Notes under the pieces: generated by a model | Seen by the model: the letters and a program-made list of their open reading frames with translations, nothing else | The model's database searches: none | What the model was told of the DNA's origin: nothing | Translations under genes and position numbers: made by a program | NCBI RefSeq assembly: GCF_027942865.1 | Contig: NC_134508.1 | Location: 37,879,466 to 37,943,465, forward strand | Direction of reading: 5' to 3' | Source of the DNA: Odontesthes bonariensis | Taxonomy: Eukaryota > Chordata > Actinopteri > Atheriniformes > Atherinopsidae | Length of the DNA stretch: 64,000 bases | Shown here: one piece after another, positions 23,479-36,691 of the stretch | How positions within the stretch are numbered: the stretch's first letter is position 1 | Layout of the letters: each line of letters opens with the position of its first letter

Positions 23479-24895
23479 ATGCTTGAGCAATTGTCCCTTC
23501 CCCTCTTCATTATTTCACTTCTGGTTCTGGTGGTGGTTCTGGTGGTTCTGCTGCTTCTGTGCTGGATTGTCAAAAACAACAAAGACAGGTTTAACTATTT
23601 AATTACAGTTAAACCATCTGACCTCTTTGTTTGCAGCTGACTTGCTCTGAAGTATCTTGATGGGCAGTTTAGAAACATTTCTGTGTCTTCTGGCCCCTCA
23701 GAGACCTCACCAAGATTCAGCTCTTATCAGGACAACCCCCAAGGAGACTGACTATCACAACAAAGTCAGACAATGCTCGGCAGCTTCTTGATCACCTTCT
23801 GAATCGAGTCTTTCTCCTTGGGGAAGCCACACCAGAATCTGGAGGGGAAGCTCCTGAACATCTTGAACCAGAACTCGGAGAAGAAAATGGATCAGATGGT
23901 ACATCATACATTTCTTCAAGTCCCCACTGCAAATTCAATTCTCTGACAAAGGTTAAAGATTCAAACAAAACTTCTTAATCAAACCTAAGCAGATGGTGAA
24001 CAAATCAATAGTACATTTTATAAAAAATGTTTTTATCAGTTTACCTGGTTCTGATGCTGCCGTCTCTACAGATGGCTGCAATACAATATCACTTTCCACA
24101 ACAAGCTGAGAGATGATGCTGTATCCATCATCTTGATGCAGACGTTGAAGGAGCTAAGCCTCTACAAAACACAATGCTAAGACTGAAAAGAGTTACTTGT
24201 AAAACAAATTAAAGGGACTCAAATGAGTTGATGTATCAGTCATCAGGTGATGTTTTGGCACAGTCATTGTAAATGCTTTCATTTGGGTCCACATGACATA
24301 ACAGAAAGTGAATGCAAAAATGAGGAGAGTAAAAGCAAGAACACGAGTGATTCATTAAGAAATCTTAAGCTATATCTACATAGAATATAAAGTAATAATG
24401 CTTAATGCTATTCTGAAGGTTTCTTTACATCTTTGTCCCGCTTGTTTGTTTATTTTTTGTGGACATTTCTGTCAGCTCAAGTCAACAGACTGCTAACATA
24501 CCTTGGACAAATCATAGAATTTAAGATTCAGCTTTAAAGAACTGAAACAACTAAATGCTCTTTACAACAAAGTGTCCCAGTCAGTGCTCCTACACCAGCA
24601 TGAAAGGAATTTAAAAAGTCTGGATGAGTAACCGTTGAGATTCATTTAAGTGTGTTAGGGTCATATTCAAATGTATGCAATTATTGGCTCATTTTTACTA
24701 TCACAAAACTTAAGTCATTTAATGTTCATATTCATCTCTCCAGCTGCAGCCACTCAGGCTCCTCCCACCAGTCCGGATCAAACTGAGGACCTCCCTCCTC
24801 AGATACATCCAAGCATTCCCCAACCACCTGTCAGGAAACCTCCAACTGTGCATGACGAGAACAAGCAACATATGACACATCATTCAAATAAATAA
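23479..24895 (+). CDS. Unknown small single-pass membrane protein, 3 exons
   Basis: I do not recognise this gene. Exons 23479-23588 (from an ATG), 23702-23898 and 24744-24895 join in frame through GT-AG introns of 113 and 845 bp to give 152 aa. Residues about 6-31 are a continuous Leu/Val/Ile membrane segment (SLPLFIISLLVLVVVLVVLL, then LLCWIV), with only seven residues before it and a basic KNNKDR after it, which suggests a signal-anchor with a cytosolic C-terminus. The middle exon gives a mixed helix-like part (SDNARQLLDHLLNRVFLLGE) and then an acidic stretch. The last exon is Pro/Gln/His-rich (PPQIHPSIPQPPVRKPP). The frame is also open back to a good acceptor at 23423, so the true start may be in an upstream exon. 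Part of the membrane segment is coded by a GGTTCTGGT-like simple repeat. Confidence 0.55.
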
Positions 24896-27800
24896 ATCGA
24901 TATTCTACATTACCTTTTAGGAAATCCAATTTTTCTTTAAATGTAAATAACACCTTCAAACTACAGACTGACCTCTGAAAGACCATCAGATGACCATCAC
25001 CATGCAATTTTTCTCATCATTAAATTGCACTGTTGGATTAATAGCAGAAGATGATTGTTACGTTTTCCATGTTACCACAAGAGGGCAGAAGTGGTCAACA
25101 TTACTGTATACATAATACTACAGCTTGTGTGGCGAGAGAAGTGGCACAAAAACATGATTGGACAAGGCAGAATACAATTTAGAAAAAGAAATCTATTCAT
25201 CCAACAGATATTATAAACAAAAATCCTCTATCACCAGAATAACAGCAGGTTTTATTATTGTACTGTTAGAGATTGTTCTTTCATGTTTTGTAAAAGCTGT
25301 TAAATTATCTATATTTAAAGTTCAATGTAAGTATCTTTGTTTGTAAGTGATAATGTATGGATGAAATATAAAATAGCTCTAAAAGACAAAAGCTTTATTT
25401 TTGCTGTCTCCAGTAAGTTTTATAATAATAATAATAGTTAATGCGATGAACAAGGCTACCACATCAAACAAAATGACACGAGCAAATCTTCAATTTGTAT
25501 TTGATTTAACAAAACAACAAGGAGATCCAAAAAAAAAAAAAGCCGAATTGAGGTTTCACATTGAAATGTATATTGGAAGTATGATAAGTCATGCACATAC
25601 TGTTTACATACAGTAAATCTTTGTTGTATGTTGCATTCCTGAGGAAGTGGATAAAAATTGTGTACAATTCAAACTGTGAAAGGCATGACTTGTAGTTTTT
25701 CTTTAAAAGTTGATCTGAAGTGCACTGAGCTCCACATACTGTACTCTCCAAGGGAATGAATTAAACACTGAGCTTCATATATCAACATCTTTGTCTAACC
25801 TACCTACAAACAATTAAAGCAAGCATTACAAGCAAGACCTTGGCACTGGTGATTCATGTGTGTTTCACGCTTTCTTAGATAATTGGATTTGATTTGAGGA
25901 ATTCCTCAATCCAGCATTTACTATACAACCCTTAAGTACTTTCTGAGAAAGCATTCATTTGCCTCAGAGCCCCTTTCACTTGTAATATAGACACTGAAAC
26001 ATACCGAGCAGATCTTTATAGGCTAAACAAGCAGCTAAAAAGAATTATATTATAAACTGAAGGCTCTTGTGTTTTCCTTTAATACTTTTATTACAAAGAC
26101 TTATCAGTTTTACTCTGCAGACAGAATCTTTATTTTCATGGTTTGCATATGGATTATTAATAAATGTTTTGTTTTGATGTGACTTTTACCTTTTATGTTT
26201 TTGGACTAATGGAAAAAATGTCAACATGAAGCATTGACAGTACAAGTTTTAAATCAACTTTTGCGACAAAGCAACTTAATTAGGTTGTCAGTTGTAATTT
26301 TAGCAAGCTAAACCTGAATAGAAAACGAGGAGCATGTTTTTTCAGATCAGATTGATGTGAAGTCATGATTATTCATTACTAGTTTCTGACACTTAAGAAA
26401 CTGTATTTCAGGCTTCGAGATTGTAGATGGAAACTCCTCCTCTTACACTCAAACCTTAAAACTGTGGGGGCGGAAAATATTTAAACATCTGTGATGTGTT
26501 GAGTTTCATTCAGGACACTCACACTGACACAGAGGAAGTGATGTGTGCCTCTACACAATCTAATTTTCCATCACAGCACATGTGTAAACTATGGAAAGCC
26601 ATTTGTGCCAAAAAAAAAAAAATCACATAAACAGTTTAGAATGATAAGCAGAAAAACTCACCGCCCGCATAAACATGTGGACTTAAAATCTCATAGTTTT
26701 CTCTGTGTTTTCATTTGTATAATTTTAAGAAATTCTTTCTTCTGTAGATGAACATGTTTAAAGTAAACATATGTATTGATAAAACTGTTTATATACAACA
26801 ATACACATTAAAAAAAAATTGTGAATATATATGCAGCTGTTTCTTATTAGATTAACCAACCCGCTCAGTTGCACCTCTTACCTACACTTCAGAGTAAAAC
26901 AGACTTTAAGCGAAACAATTAAAACAATGGCATTGTTGTCAACAAAATGGGCAAAAGATTTCAAATGTAATAACCTGACCTTATGATTCGCATGATTATG
27001 TAAGGTTAAGTTATGTTAGATAGGAGGACTGCTCTTCTCAAAGATCTCTTCTCTTCTCAATTGGTACAAAGAAATAACAACAGTTTAAATGTATGATATC
27101 AAGAGCTTATAAAGACACAGACTACCCTCATTACTATAACTCATGCTCCCTGCTGCCAGGCTATGCAACTAACAGTACAGGAGGAGAGGGAAAGTCTTAG
27201 TGCAGCCAACAAGCTGCCTCTGAGCAGCATGGATAAGTATATATTTCAATATTATGGATTTTAGGATATCTCTAGCTTTGTCTTTAGCTGGTCTCAAAAC
27301 AGATGTGTTGCTTTTTGGTCAGCAGGCTTGTAATTAAACTCCTAGTGAAGAATTTGAACCTTAATTAACCCTTAAGAGTCTGTAATATAAATATAAATGT
27401 CCTTTGTGAACCAATAATAAGCTCAGTAAATCTCAAACCCATCGCATATACAACCAACGTCTTTTACACAGAAAAACTATGTAAATTGAAACAAACGATT
27501 GGTCAGGGGATTTGATTGGCTGGCACCTTCACTGCCACTGGAAAAGTTTTAAACTTACTTACTAGTTGTAAACTTAGTATCAGTTTGCTAGCAAGTACTT
27601 CAGTTTGTAATCTGCTGGTACAAAAACTCCATCGGCTGCCAAACCAGTATCCAGTTAGCTACATAGTTACCTGGTCAATAACCTAATCGGGTTACTTTAT
27701 CACCTGGCTACTTAATCAACTGATATCACATTGCTTTACTTGTTAGTTAACTAGTGTCTTTGATACCCAGCTTAACAATCAATTATTTTATTCATTAAAT

Positions 27801-28596
27801 AGAGATTCTGAGTAAACTCAGCTCTTCACTTTTAGTTAGTTAGAAGTGTCTATATCAGTTCATCTGTTTGGTAGCAGGTAAATCATCAGTTAGTGAACCT
27901 CTGGTTTTCTCCATCAGTGACCAGGTTGATACTCTTGTCGTTCATTATCTGCTGTATTGGCTTGTTTTTTTATTTGACCAGTGTTTTTGTTAATTAACTA
28001 GTTCGTGAACAGTCATCTAGTTGGTATCATTTAGAAAGTAGCTTCTTAATTCATATACTGTGGGTTTTTTTAATGACCAAACTGGAATATTTTTCAGTTA
28101 GCTTGTCAACCTGGTGTCTTCATTTGCCAATTGAAACCTGGTAGTGACAACAAGATATTTATGTTCCTTTGTTTAGTGATTCTTTGTGAGCTTTAGTTTG
28201 TAGAATATACTCAGGTCAAATAAGCGTTTTAATAATTTGATTTTGAAATAGGTGCTTGTGTTAATGACAATACAATTTACACTTTAATCTCACTTTAACC
28301 ACATGCAGACAGTGAAAAAACATGTTTCCATATCATATCTAAACCAGGCTGTCCGGAGTGAGCTGTTTCATTAAGTTAAACTGTGTCTTTTAGGTCAAAC
28401 AGGAAGTGACCAAAATGTTTCCTCAACCAGCTAGCCCTTCACGCTGATAAAACTCACACACACACAGACTCCCTCCTCAGATATCTGTTTCTCCTCTGCT
28501 GTCGCTCTGACACACACACACACACTGTAGGGAGGTAGAACTGTGATTCCACTGCTGAATTTTTAACGCTGTTGTGGAACTTTTTTTTTTTTCCAG
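24896..28596. other. Intergenic region between the membrane gene and rem1
   Basis: No coding gene was found. A GC-box-like GGGGGCGG followed by TATTTAAA at about 26465-26482 could be a promoter, but no exon could be tied to it. From about 27540 to 28170 the sequence shows recurring TTAGTTA/CTAGT and CTGGTA-like words that look like a decayed tandem repeat. CA runs lie at about 28456-28470 and 28509-28527. Confidence 0.4.
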
Positions 28597-28714
28597 CGGC
28601 AGGTTACTGTGGCACCAGGGTACTGTTACACTGACAGACACAGGGAGACAGGGTTCACTTCATTTCTGTTGTTTACTGAGGCTGGTGAGAAACAGACTGC
28701 GCGTGGCTTGTATG
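28597..28714 (+). other. rem1: Probable 5' noncoding exon of rem1
   Basis: A long polypyrimidine run (13 T, then CCAG) ends at 28596, and a strong donor TATG|GTAAGT follows at 28714/28715, defining a 118-bp candidate exon. It lies about 1.9 kb before the rem1 coding start. No frame through it continues in frame to the coding exon with a convincing ATG, so it would be 5' UTR. The likely downstream acceptor is CCCCTTAG at 30592 (or TTTCCAG at 30557). Confidence 0.35.
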
Positions 28715-30626
28715 GTAAGTCGACATACTTATCTACAATACTATATATTTTCTACTTAAAGCATGAAACATTTATGTTTTACACTTTTAAAAAATACACT
28801 TAAAAAACACATCTATCAGTATAATGTCAACTCGTGTTTTTGCACATTAGATATTATATATTTTACACAATGTCAGTTCATATGATTAATGAAGTTTTTA
28901 TACATCTATACGGAAACTTTTAAAAGACATTTTTTAGAGATTTCTCATGTTGTGACAAGATACTTGTCTAAGGTACTTTAAAGAAGTGAAAACATGCATG
29001 TCTCATCTCTTTTCTTCTTTGCTGTTGCTTCACTTTGACTGAAACTGAAAAATGTGGTTCATTACATTTTAGCAGCTAACTAAGTAGGGGTCATGTGCAA
29101 TATGATGTGTTGGATCAGGGAGCTGTGCCTGCTGATCCCTTAGAGAATCTCTGATGTTTGTATTTCTGTTGTCCAGAAAAAAACCTAAAATTCTGTAAAT
29201 CACAGCTAATTTTGAAGGATTTAGCTCGATTGTTCAGCTTTAGCCTTTTGTTTGTAACTATGAGCTTTTGGATCATCTCATTTTCCCTCCCTATCACTCA
29301 GTATCATTATTGGCAGCTTTAAATACTTGAATTATTAATTGTAGGAGGTTTGTATGTGTGTTGTTTCTGTCTCACACATAGCAAAAGTATCTGCAGGTAT
29401 CCTTAACTTGCCTTTTCCTCTAGATTTACACTTATTTGATTTCAGCTTTTTCTTATTCTTCTCTGTTTTGTTCGTCATTTAAACTGAATCTGTTACACTA
29501 CTGTTGTTTTTTACAGACAAATCAAACTATATGAGGGGATGGGTTGTTTTTCTCAAAAAGGACTCAATTTTACATAAACAGGCATGACTGGATGTTGTGC
29601 CCTGAGGTAGTGCATCGATTGAGGACACATACTCTAACAGACTCCATTAAAATGTAGTCAAAGTTTATATTACAGCTTAAATTGCACTGTGTTGTCAAAT
29701 TAATTTAATTTATATCTTTGGCTACAGTATGTAGTTTTTTTTCTTGCTTCTTAGTTCAATTGTTGTTTCTGAGTATATTACACATTATCACGCATCAGCA
29801 TTAAATCCATCCCTACATGTAATGCAGATTCATTCTGCCATTAGTATGAGAAGTATGAGAAGGACACTCATTACGATACTATATCTTCCTTTCCAAAGGA
29901 CTGTTTATGCTGTTAATATCTCAGCATCAATGTGTTTCCAAACATATTGATCACGTAATTGTTTCGATGGCTTTGCAGTATTTTAATAATCTCAATCTCT
30001 AAAAGCCTCTGATTTAGTCTGTCAATGAAACTGGTTATTCACTTTAGTCAGCCTATTATCTTTATTTTTTACCAAGTTCTTCTGGAAAATAAACAATCTT
30101 CATATAAATGTTTCAGGATAAGAGAGGACAGTTACAGAGCAAAACCTTAACAGTAAAATTGTTGACACCATAATAACCTTCTCAGCTGTCGGTGCTAGAA
30201 TCTATCTGCATGGTGGAGGTCAGCATAACCAAGCAGGAAATCAAGAGAACGCAGCCGCTCACTGTGTTGGAAATTAATTTAACATTTATCAAGGAAATCT
30301 CTGGAGGTTTTGACTGGACTTGGACTTTCCAAAACTGTAGTGTCGAGAAGTAAAAATGGTTGCATTTACATGTAACCCAACAACAGCATAAGCGGTTTTG
30401 TACTTATACTGATGGTTTCACTTCATTCTTTGGTCAACCATCTGTAAACCCATGCAGCAGTGAGATTACAGCGTACTGACATCACTGCAGCATGGACTGT
30501 TTGGTGTACAGTTAAATCACCTTGGTGAAAAGAGTTAAACTTGTTATATTTTTCCAGACTTCAACCGAATTTTTTGTGTTTCTGCCCCTTAGGCCTGCCC
30601 TGTCCTGATGCCGTCACGATAGCAAT

Positions 30627-33600
30627 ATGACCCTCAACACCCAGAGAGAGAAGGAGCCCCTGCAGCGGCGAAGCAGCACACCGATTTCTCCCCTCTACCA
30701 GCTCCCATCCTGGACCCAGGATGCTCGAAGCTCCAGCAGCACTCAGGCTGACCCGGAGCATTCTCGTCCACTTCGCCGCCATCCTCCTCTGGGACAGTCC
30801 GCGTCCTACCACCCGGGAGACACATCCCTCCACTACCGCGCCCACTGGAGCTCAGACTCTGATGACGATTCGCAGAGTGACTCAGACTGTGTTTACAGAG
30901 TGGTGTTGCTGGGTGACCACGGTGTCGGAAAGACCAGCCTTGCAGGAATCTTTGCTGGAGTCACGGAGAAAGATGAACAACCTGGAGGTGGGATGTTATT
31001 TGCATTCATCTTTCATGTGTTAGTTCTCAGCTATCTTTTATGTTCCTACCAACTTTTTTTTTAACAAATTGCTTTTTCATCATAGTTCAATTAATTACAC
31101 TCTTTGAATGCTCCTCTGAACTCTGGATTCCATCAGGCCTGACAGGATCCAACTTTCCCAGCATCATTCAGATTTAAAGCAGGGACAGGAAATGATACAC
31201 AGTGGAAACAATGAATGTCTCATTTGCAGAAGAACACCCACAACAAAGAAATACATTTTTAACCAAAATTATAATCCTTGATTTGAATGATGAAATGTGC
31301 ATTAGGTACCATCGGTCAACATCATTTAAAGTGCAGTGACCATAAAAAAATTGAGTAAAATCAGTATTTTGTCTGGGAAACTTTGGCCATAAAAAAAAAA
31401 CATACATCCTGAGTACACGTTTTTTTCTCAAGATTCTTGGCAGGTAAGTTGCTCCCACTATCTTGGAGAAGTAGCAGCTCCTCCTATGAGGATTCAGCTT
31501 GTGTCAGCGGCCTCTGCTTTCTCATGCATTCCCAGACTGACTCCACAGTGTTAAGATCAACACACTTTAAGCCCTTCTTACCACTCATGAAAGACTTTTT
31601 GTTCTCCTGGCTGAGGATAGGTTGTCATGACACCTGCTTTGGACCTGTGTTTGGACTGGATTTATTAAAAGTTGTCATGAAGGTTTCGGAGTGTTTAGAT
31701 TTTGTTCACTGTATGGTGGACTAAAGGTCAACATATCTCGGCCTCTGTTTCTGGTTGAAGTCTGCAAGTTATGGGGAAAAAAAAGACAAAAATTTGCTTT
31801 CAGATGACATAGAGGGTAGGGATGGATAACTCCCATCTGTTTAGATATCATAAACATTGGGATTTCCCATCTACAGCAAACTTTTAAGGTGTTACTTGTT
31901 TCTTTGTCACACCCAAAGTCAAATAGAACGTGCTAAAAAGCTTTACCATAAGTGCATCTCGCCCCCAGTACAATACTGAGTATACACTTATAAGAGATAT
32001 GTTTAAAATATACTCTGTATTTTAAACCTATTTTTTTCTATGCACAGTATCTTTGACTTTGTTGTGACATTGCAACCTTGACTGGCTCACCATTATTGAT
32101 CAGCACTCGTGTCACGTGATGCTTGGCCTCTGGCCATGATTGGCAACCTTTATTGATCTACTGATAGTCTGTCATGCTGTGCAGGCAGGGTCTGCCCGCA
32201 GTTAGTTTTCAGGTTGGATGAATTCTGTCTGGGTTTGCATGTTTTTATTTTTGCTGTTCACTCTGAGTCTGAGTTGGTTTGCGTTGTTTTTTGTCAGCGG
32301 TCTGTTGTTGGCCACAGTTGTAACAGCTGTTGTGATTTGGTGTTGGCTCTCTATGCTGTTTGTTTTTTCTAGCCAGTGCTTGAAGAACATGGTTTGTGGG
32401 GTCAATGTTGGTGGTTCCCTCGTTTTTGCCAAAGTGAAATGTCTAAAACAAATTTGGGATAAATTGCTGATGAATTTGTGAATGTACTAATTATGCCTTT
32501 CTTAATAGTTATGATGATAAATGTAACAATGATAATAAATATTGAACAGTCACCTAATTAGTGTGGCAGATGTTTATCCATTGATTTATTGACTAAACTC
32601 TATTGTATGTTGTATTTGTTTATTAGGTTCCCAAAATATTTATGCATCTTTATTTAATAGGTCCATTTATTTATTCAGGTAATTTTGTTACTTTGTTTTG
32701 CACTCCAATTCAAATATCTGAATATTCGGAAGAATAATGAATTATTCATTGAATGGGATCCCCAAGATCATGAAAAACCTGCAAGTTCTGGAATTGTAGG
32801 AAGTCACGCAATGTTGTTTGTTCTTGTGAAAAGAAATTGATTAGGCTAACAATTTTCCCTCAGTGTGCAGCAATGAAAAGATAATAATATGTATATAAAG
32901 AGTAGCCTTGTTACAGTATAGCTGAATATGTAGTCAACAATTAAAAAAAATGTGGTTTGATTTTCGTGCAGAAGAAGAAGTTTTGAAATTTCCTTTGTGG
33001 AGAACTCAGTTTGAAAGGGTGATGTATTTAATCAGTTATTATAACGATAATGTTGTTATTTTACCATCACATCAATGGAATAAAATAGCCTTAAACTGAG
33101 AATAATATTGTTTATTAGTGTATATACCATCCAACAAAACTAACATTACACGTTGAATAATAACTTTCAGATCACATTTCCTCCAGAATCATAATCAGAT
33201 CAAAAATTAAATGTCCTCAACAGTTTGGCTCCAGATAAAATTCAAGTAAAGCTAATTTCTAATCTCTACGTGTTAGTGCTGTCATAACATGGACAGTATT
33301 TAAGACATGAGCAGAAGAAACACAACAGGTAAAGCAGGACAAGACACATTAGAAAATCCCTCCAAATCTAACAGGAAACACAGATTGATACCTGTAAATG
33401 CAAAGCAGAAACCCAACACAGCTGGGCCTGAGCTCCTCCTCATAGAGATGTAAACATGTCTGGGACATGTTTATTTGTCCTGTTGCTCATTGTGTGTGTT
33501 TATTATTTGTTACAGTGGACACCTATGAGCGGACACTGACAGTCGATGGAGAGGAAACAACGCTGATCGTCATGGATACGTGGGAGAATGACAAACTGGT

Positions 33601-36229
33601 ACAGTGTGTTTGAGCGTGTGTGTTGATGGGGTACAGTGGTGGAGCATGAGAAGCTGATTAATTCCTGCTGGAAGTCATGTTTAGGTCCATCTGAGAAAAG
33701 AAAACAACTCTGTTCTCACTGCCTTTAGTTATTACAACAAGATTATAATAAACAATAATCATACGGTAATATAAGTCCTATTTTATCATCGAGATCCTGA
33801 TCAAAAGGTACCTTTTACCAGAACAATAATGATGATTTTCTCGAACAAACATGCTCCTTGTATATAGAATACTGTCATGAAGTTTGATAGAAGCTCTAAT
33901 TTTGCCTATAGTTTATTTCTCACAATGTCAAAGCACCTAAACTCTGACAAAAATGTCAAAGCGATACAATGTAACTTCTCAAAAAGCCCATTATGGGGCT
34001 CCCCCTACAGGCTTGGAGGTAATGTACGGTTACACTGTCGTAAATACAACACCCTTTCGCTTTCACGTTTCACGTTTGTTGACGAACCGGCGAGGAGTCA
34101 GAAGGTGCAAGCTATGTCGACCGAGAAGGTAAGAGTAATCAAATGTACCCGGGAGCGTGAGAGGGGTCTATTTGTTTTTGCGGTTGGTGTGCCAGAAAGC
34201 AAGTCGAAGTACTTCCGCTCAGCTCCCGGGCCGGTCCAGCAAAGTTACATAGCGCAGTTTTTCCTACTCAGACCCCCGAAGGGCATAGGAGACAGGCCAA
34301 TCGTAATATTAAAACTCATTCTAGCCACACAATTTTTTTCAAGCTGTTATTTTAAGGTAGAAATGTTACATAGTATTGCTTTAACGGTTCAACAAAAAAT
34401 CAGATCAGACTTTATTGTCTTCATGTTACATGTTGTGTTTCAAGAAAAACTTTTCGGATAATTGCAGAAATGGTTCTGTTTAGCAGAAAATTTTGTAGAA
34501 GATTTCTGATAGTTGCATATGGACTTATTTATCTTTTAGGCATTCATTAAAAGACTGTCTACTTGGCTGTAAGATCTTTCAGTTGCAGCCAATCACATAA
34601 TCTAATGTGGAAAAATGTATATAGAAAATAACTTATTTCAAATTCAATTTTATTTTTTAAATTGTTTCTACCAATGGGATTTTATAGATTTTTTTTTTTG
34701 TTGTTCAATACAGCTTGTATATTTTCATCCATCTTATTCAGAATAACTGGCTCCGTTCATCTTCTTAGTCACGGTTTGACCACTAATCTCAGCACAGGCC
34801 TAAAACACAGTGAAGAGACTCAATCTCTGGCAAGCCATGCAAAATTAAGAGATGTTTAAGTTGCTCTGCTGCACAACGTTGATCAGGGCAAACAACTTTA
34901 GAAAATTACATTCTCAAATCAGTGTCTGCAGGGCTTCAAACTAACTTTTTCTAAAAAAAAAATTAGGAGCGCCACAAAATTTAGAAACATCCCTTGAAAT
35001 TACTTTTTAGACATGTTCTTTTACTAAGAAGATGAAAAAAATGTTTGTAGTATCTCTGCCTTGAGCTGCTTTGGTGTGCATCTGTCCATGCAACCTATGG
35101 TCTGAAGGCCTTACAAACACTGATGTCAAAGTTTCCAATTATTCAAACATATTTCATACTTTGAGGAAAGGGTGATAGCCCTAACTTAATCATCAACTAC
35201 TTTACATGAGCCAGTCTGAAAAAAGGTCTTTCCTGCTGATTCCTCATCTTAGCCTTTTCAAGAACAATTGTACAACAGGTGGTGATGTATCGATCGGACA
35301 CAAGTAGCTGACAACCAGCGCAGCATTGTTTCCAATCCACGCTATAATGGCATTTTGCATTAGTGCTCCTGTTCTCTTTTATTCGCACACATACACTAGA
35401 CATGAGCACACACATTCCAACTCTATTGCTTTCTTATTGTTCACATATGATATGGTAAAAGATGGGTGCCACATTTGCAAGTTGCACTGCTGCTCCTGTT
35501 CAAAAAGTTTGGTCACATCCTCCACAAATGATGCAAAATACAACAAAATGGTCCCAGTCTGAAGCACTAGATAGCAAATCAGCTCGTTCAGTCTGATTTA
35601 AATGAAGATGTTTCTACTTCTGTGTTCTGTAACAGGAGGGGGAAGATCCATCCTCTCATGAAGACTGTCTTAAGGTGGGGAGTGCTTATGTCATCGTCTA
35701 CTCCGTCACTGACCGCTCAAGTTTTGACTCTGCGGCTGAGCTCCGCATCACGCTGAGGCGCACTCGCCAGGCCGAAAATCTTCCCATCATCCTTGTTGGA
35801 AACAAGAGCGACTTGGTACGAGCCAGAGAGGTCGCTGTGGAAGGTGGGGTCAAAGGTCACAGTGAGGAAAATACACACGTAACAAATAGTCCAGATGATC
35901 ACGTGATGTTAGTATAACAATTATCTATTTGACTGTGTGTCAAATCTCTAGAAGGCCGAGCATGTGCAGTGGTGTTTGACTGCAAGTTCATTGAGACGTC
36001 AGCGTCTCTGCAGCACAACGTGGCCGAGCTGTTTGAGGGCGTGATACGACAGATCCGCCTCCGCAGGGATGGCACCGAGGTCACCAAGCGCAAACACTCC
36101 ATCTACAAGCGCAAAGAGAGTCTTACCAAGAAGGCTCGGCGCTTCCTGGACAGACTGGTGGCGCGTAATAATCAGCGCATGGCGGTCAAAGTGCGGTCCA
36201 AGAGCTGTCACGACCTTGCCGTCCTTTGA
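30627..36229 (+). CDS. rem1: REM1, RGK-family small GTP-binding protein, 4 coding exons
   Basis: RGK proteins (RAD, GEM, REM1, REM2) are Ras-like GTP-binders at the plasma membrane that inhibit voltage-gated calcium channels through the beta subunit and affect the cytoskeleton. Coding exons 30627-30987, 33516-33598, 35636-35843 and 35952-36229 join in frame to 309 aa. The N-terminus MTLNT...PLQRRSSTP and PLGQSAS resembles REM1 more than RAD or GEM. Motifs: P-loop GDHGVGKT (96-103), switch II DTWE (141-144) in place of the usual DxxG, NKSD (204-207), ETSA (232-235), and the RGK signature tail ending KSCHDLAVL (301-309) after a basic stretch, used for membrane, 14-3-3 and calmodulin binding. 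There is no CaaX box, as expected. Intron 2 carries a MITE (33958-34382). Confidence 0.95.
33958..34382. mobile_element. MITE family B, copy 1 (in rem1 intron 2)
   Basis: This 425-bp non-coding element has 18-bp imperfect inverted ends: AAAGCGATACAATGTAAC on the left and GTTACATAGTATTGCTTT on the right. A closely similar copy lies at 60360-60795. A 194-codon frame crossing it is not a gene. Inside is GCTATGTCGACCGAGAAG followed at once by GTAAGA, an ATG plus consensus donor also kept in copy 2. Confidence 0.85.
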
Positions 36230-36685
36230 AGACACGTCTTCATGAAGAGTTTTTTTGTTTTGTTTTTATTTTGACTCCTTCAAGTTTTCTCTGGTTGTGA
36301 TATTGTGGACAATAGGGTCAGCTCTGTCTGTCACAATCAGCGAGATGACAAACTCAGACGAAGCAATCAGCATTGGACTGAGTAAACAAACAATACGTTC
36401 TCACTGTGATCAGTGGGACCAACTCATTCCAGTGTTTTACTGTTTGATTTTAAACTTTTATGTGGTTTATTTCCTCCAGATGTCCTGAATATGAATATTC
36501 CAGATGAATGTAAAGTATCATCACTGTAGGTTTTATAAGTTGTATGAGTGCTTAATTTTCCGTGTCTGTGGGTTTGTGTGCGCGAATGACTGTTGATACT
36601 CTCCATCGTGGAGGTTGTCTTGTGGTTTTCTGAGTCCACTGTGTTGTTGTCCTGAGATTTCTACTGTTTTCAGCTCACTAAGCAA

Positions 36686-36691
36686 AATAAA
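36686..36691 (+). terminator. rem1: rem1 polyadenylation signal (AATAAA)
   Basis: A canonical AATAAA about 460 bp after the rem1 stop codon, followed by mixed A/T-rich sequence. It is the first AATAAA after the stop. Confidence 0.6.

Noticed and set aside
30561..30845. 94-codon minus-strand frame
   Set aside because: It is antisense to the first coding exon of rem1.
31140..31740. Possible transposon inside rem1 intron 1
   Set aside because: Some phrases look repeat-like, but no ends, motif or second copy in the window support it.
33877..34461. 194-codon open frame on the + strand
   Set aside because: It runs through MITE B and its flanks. The same sequence is repeated at 60360-60795, and there are no domain features.
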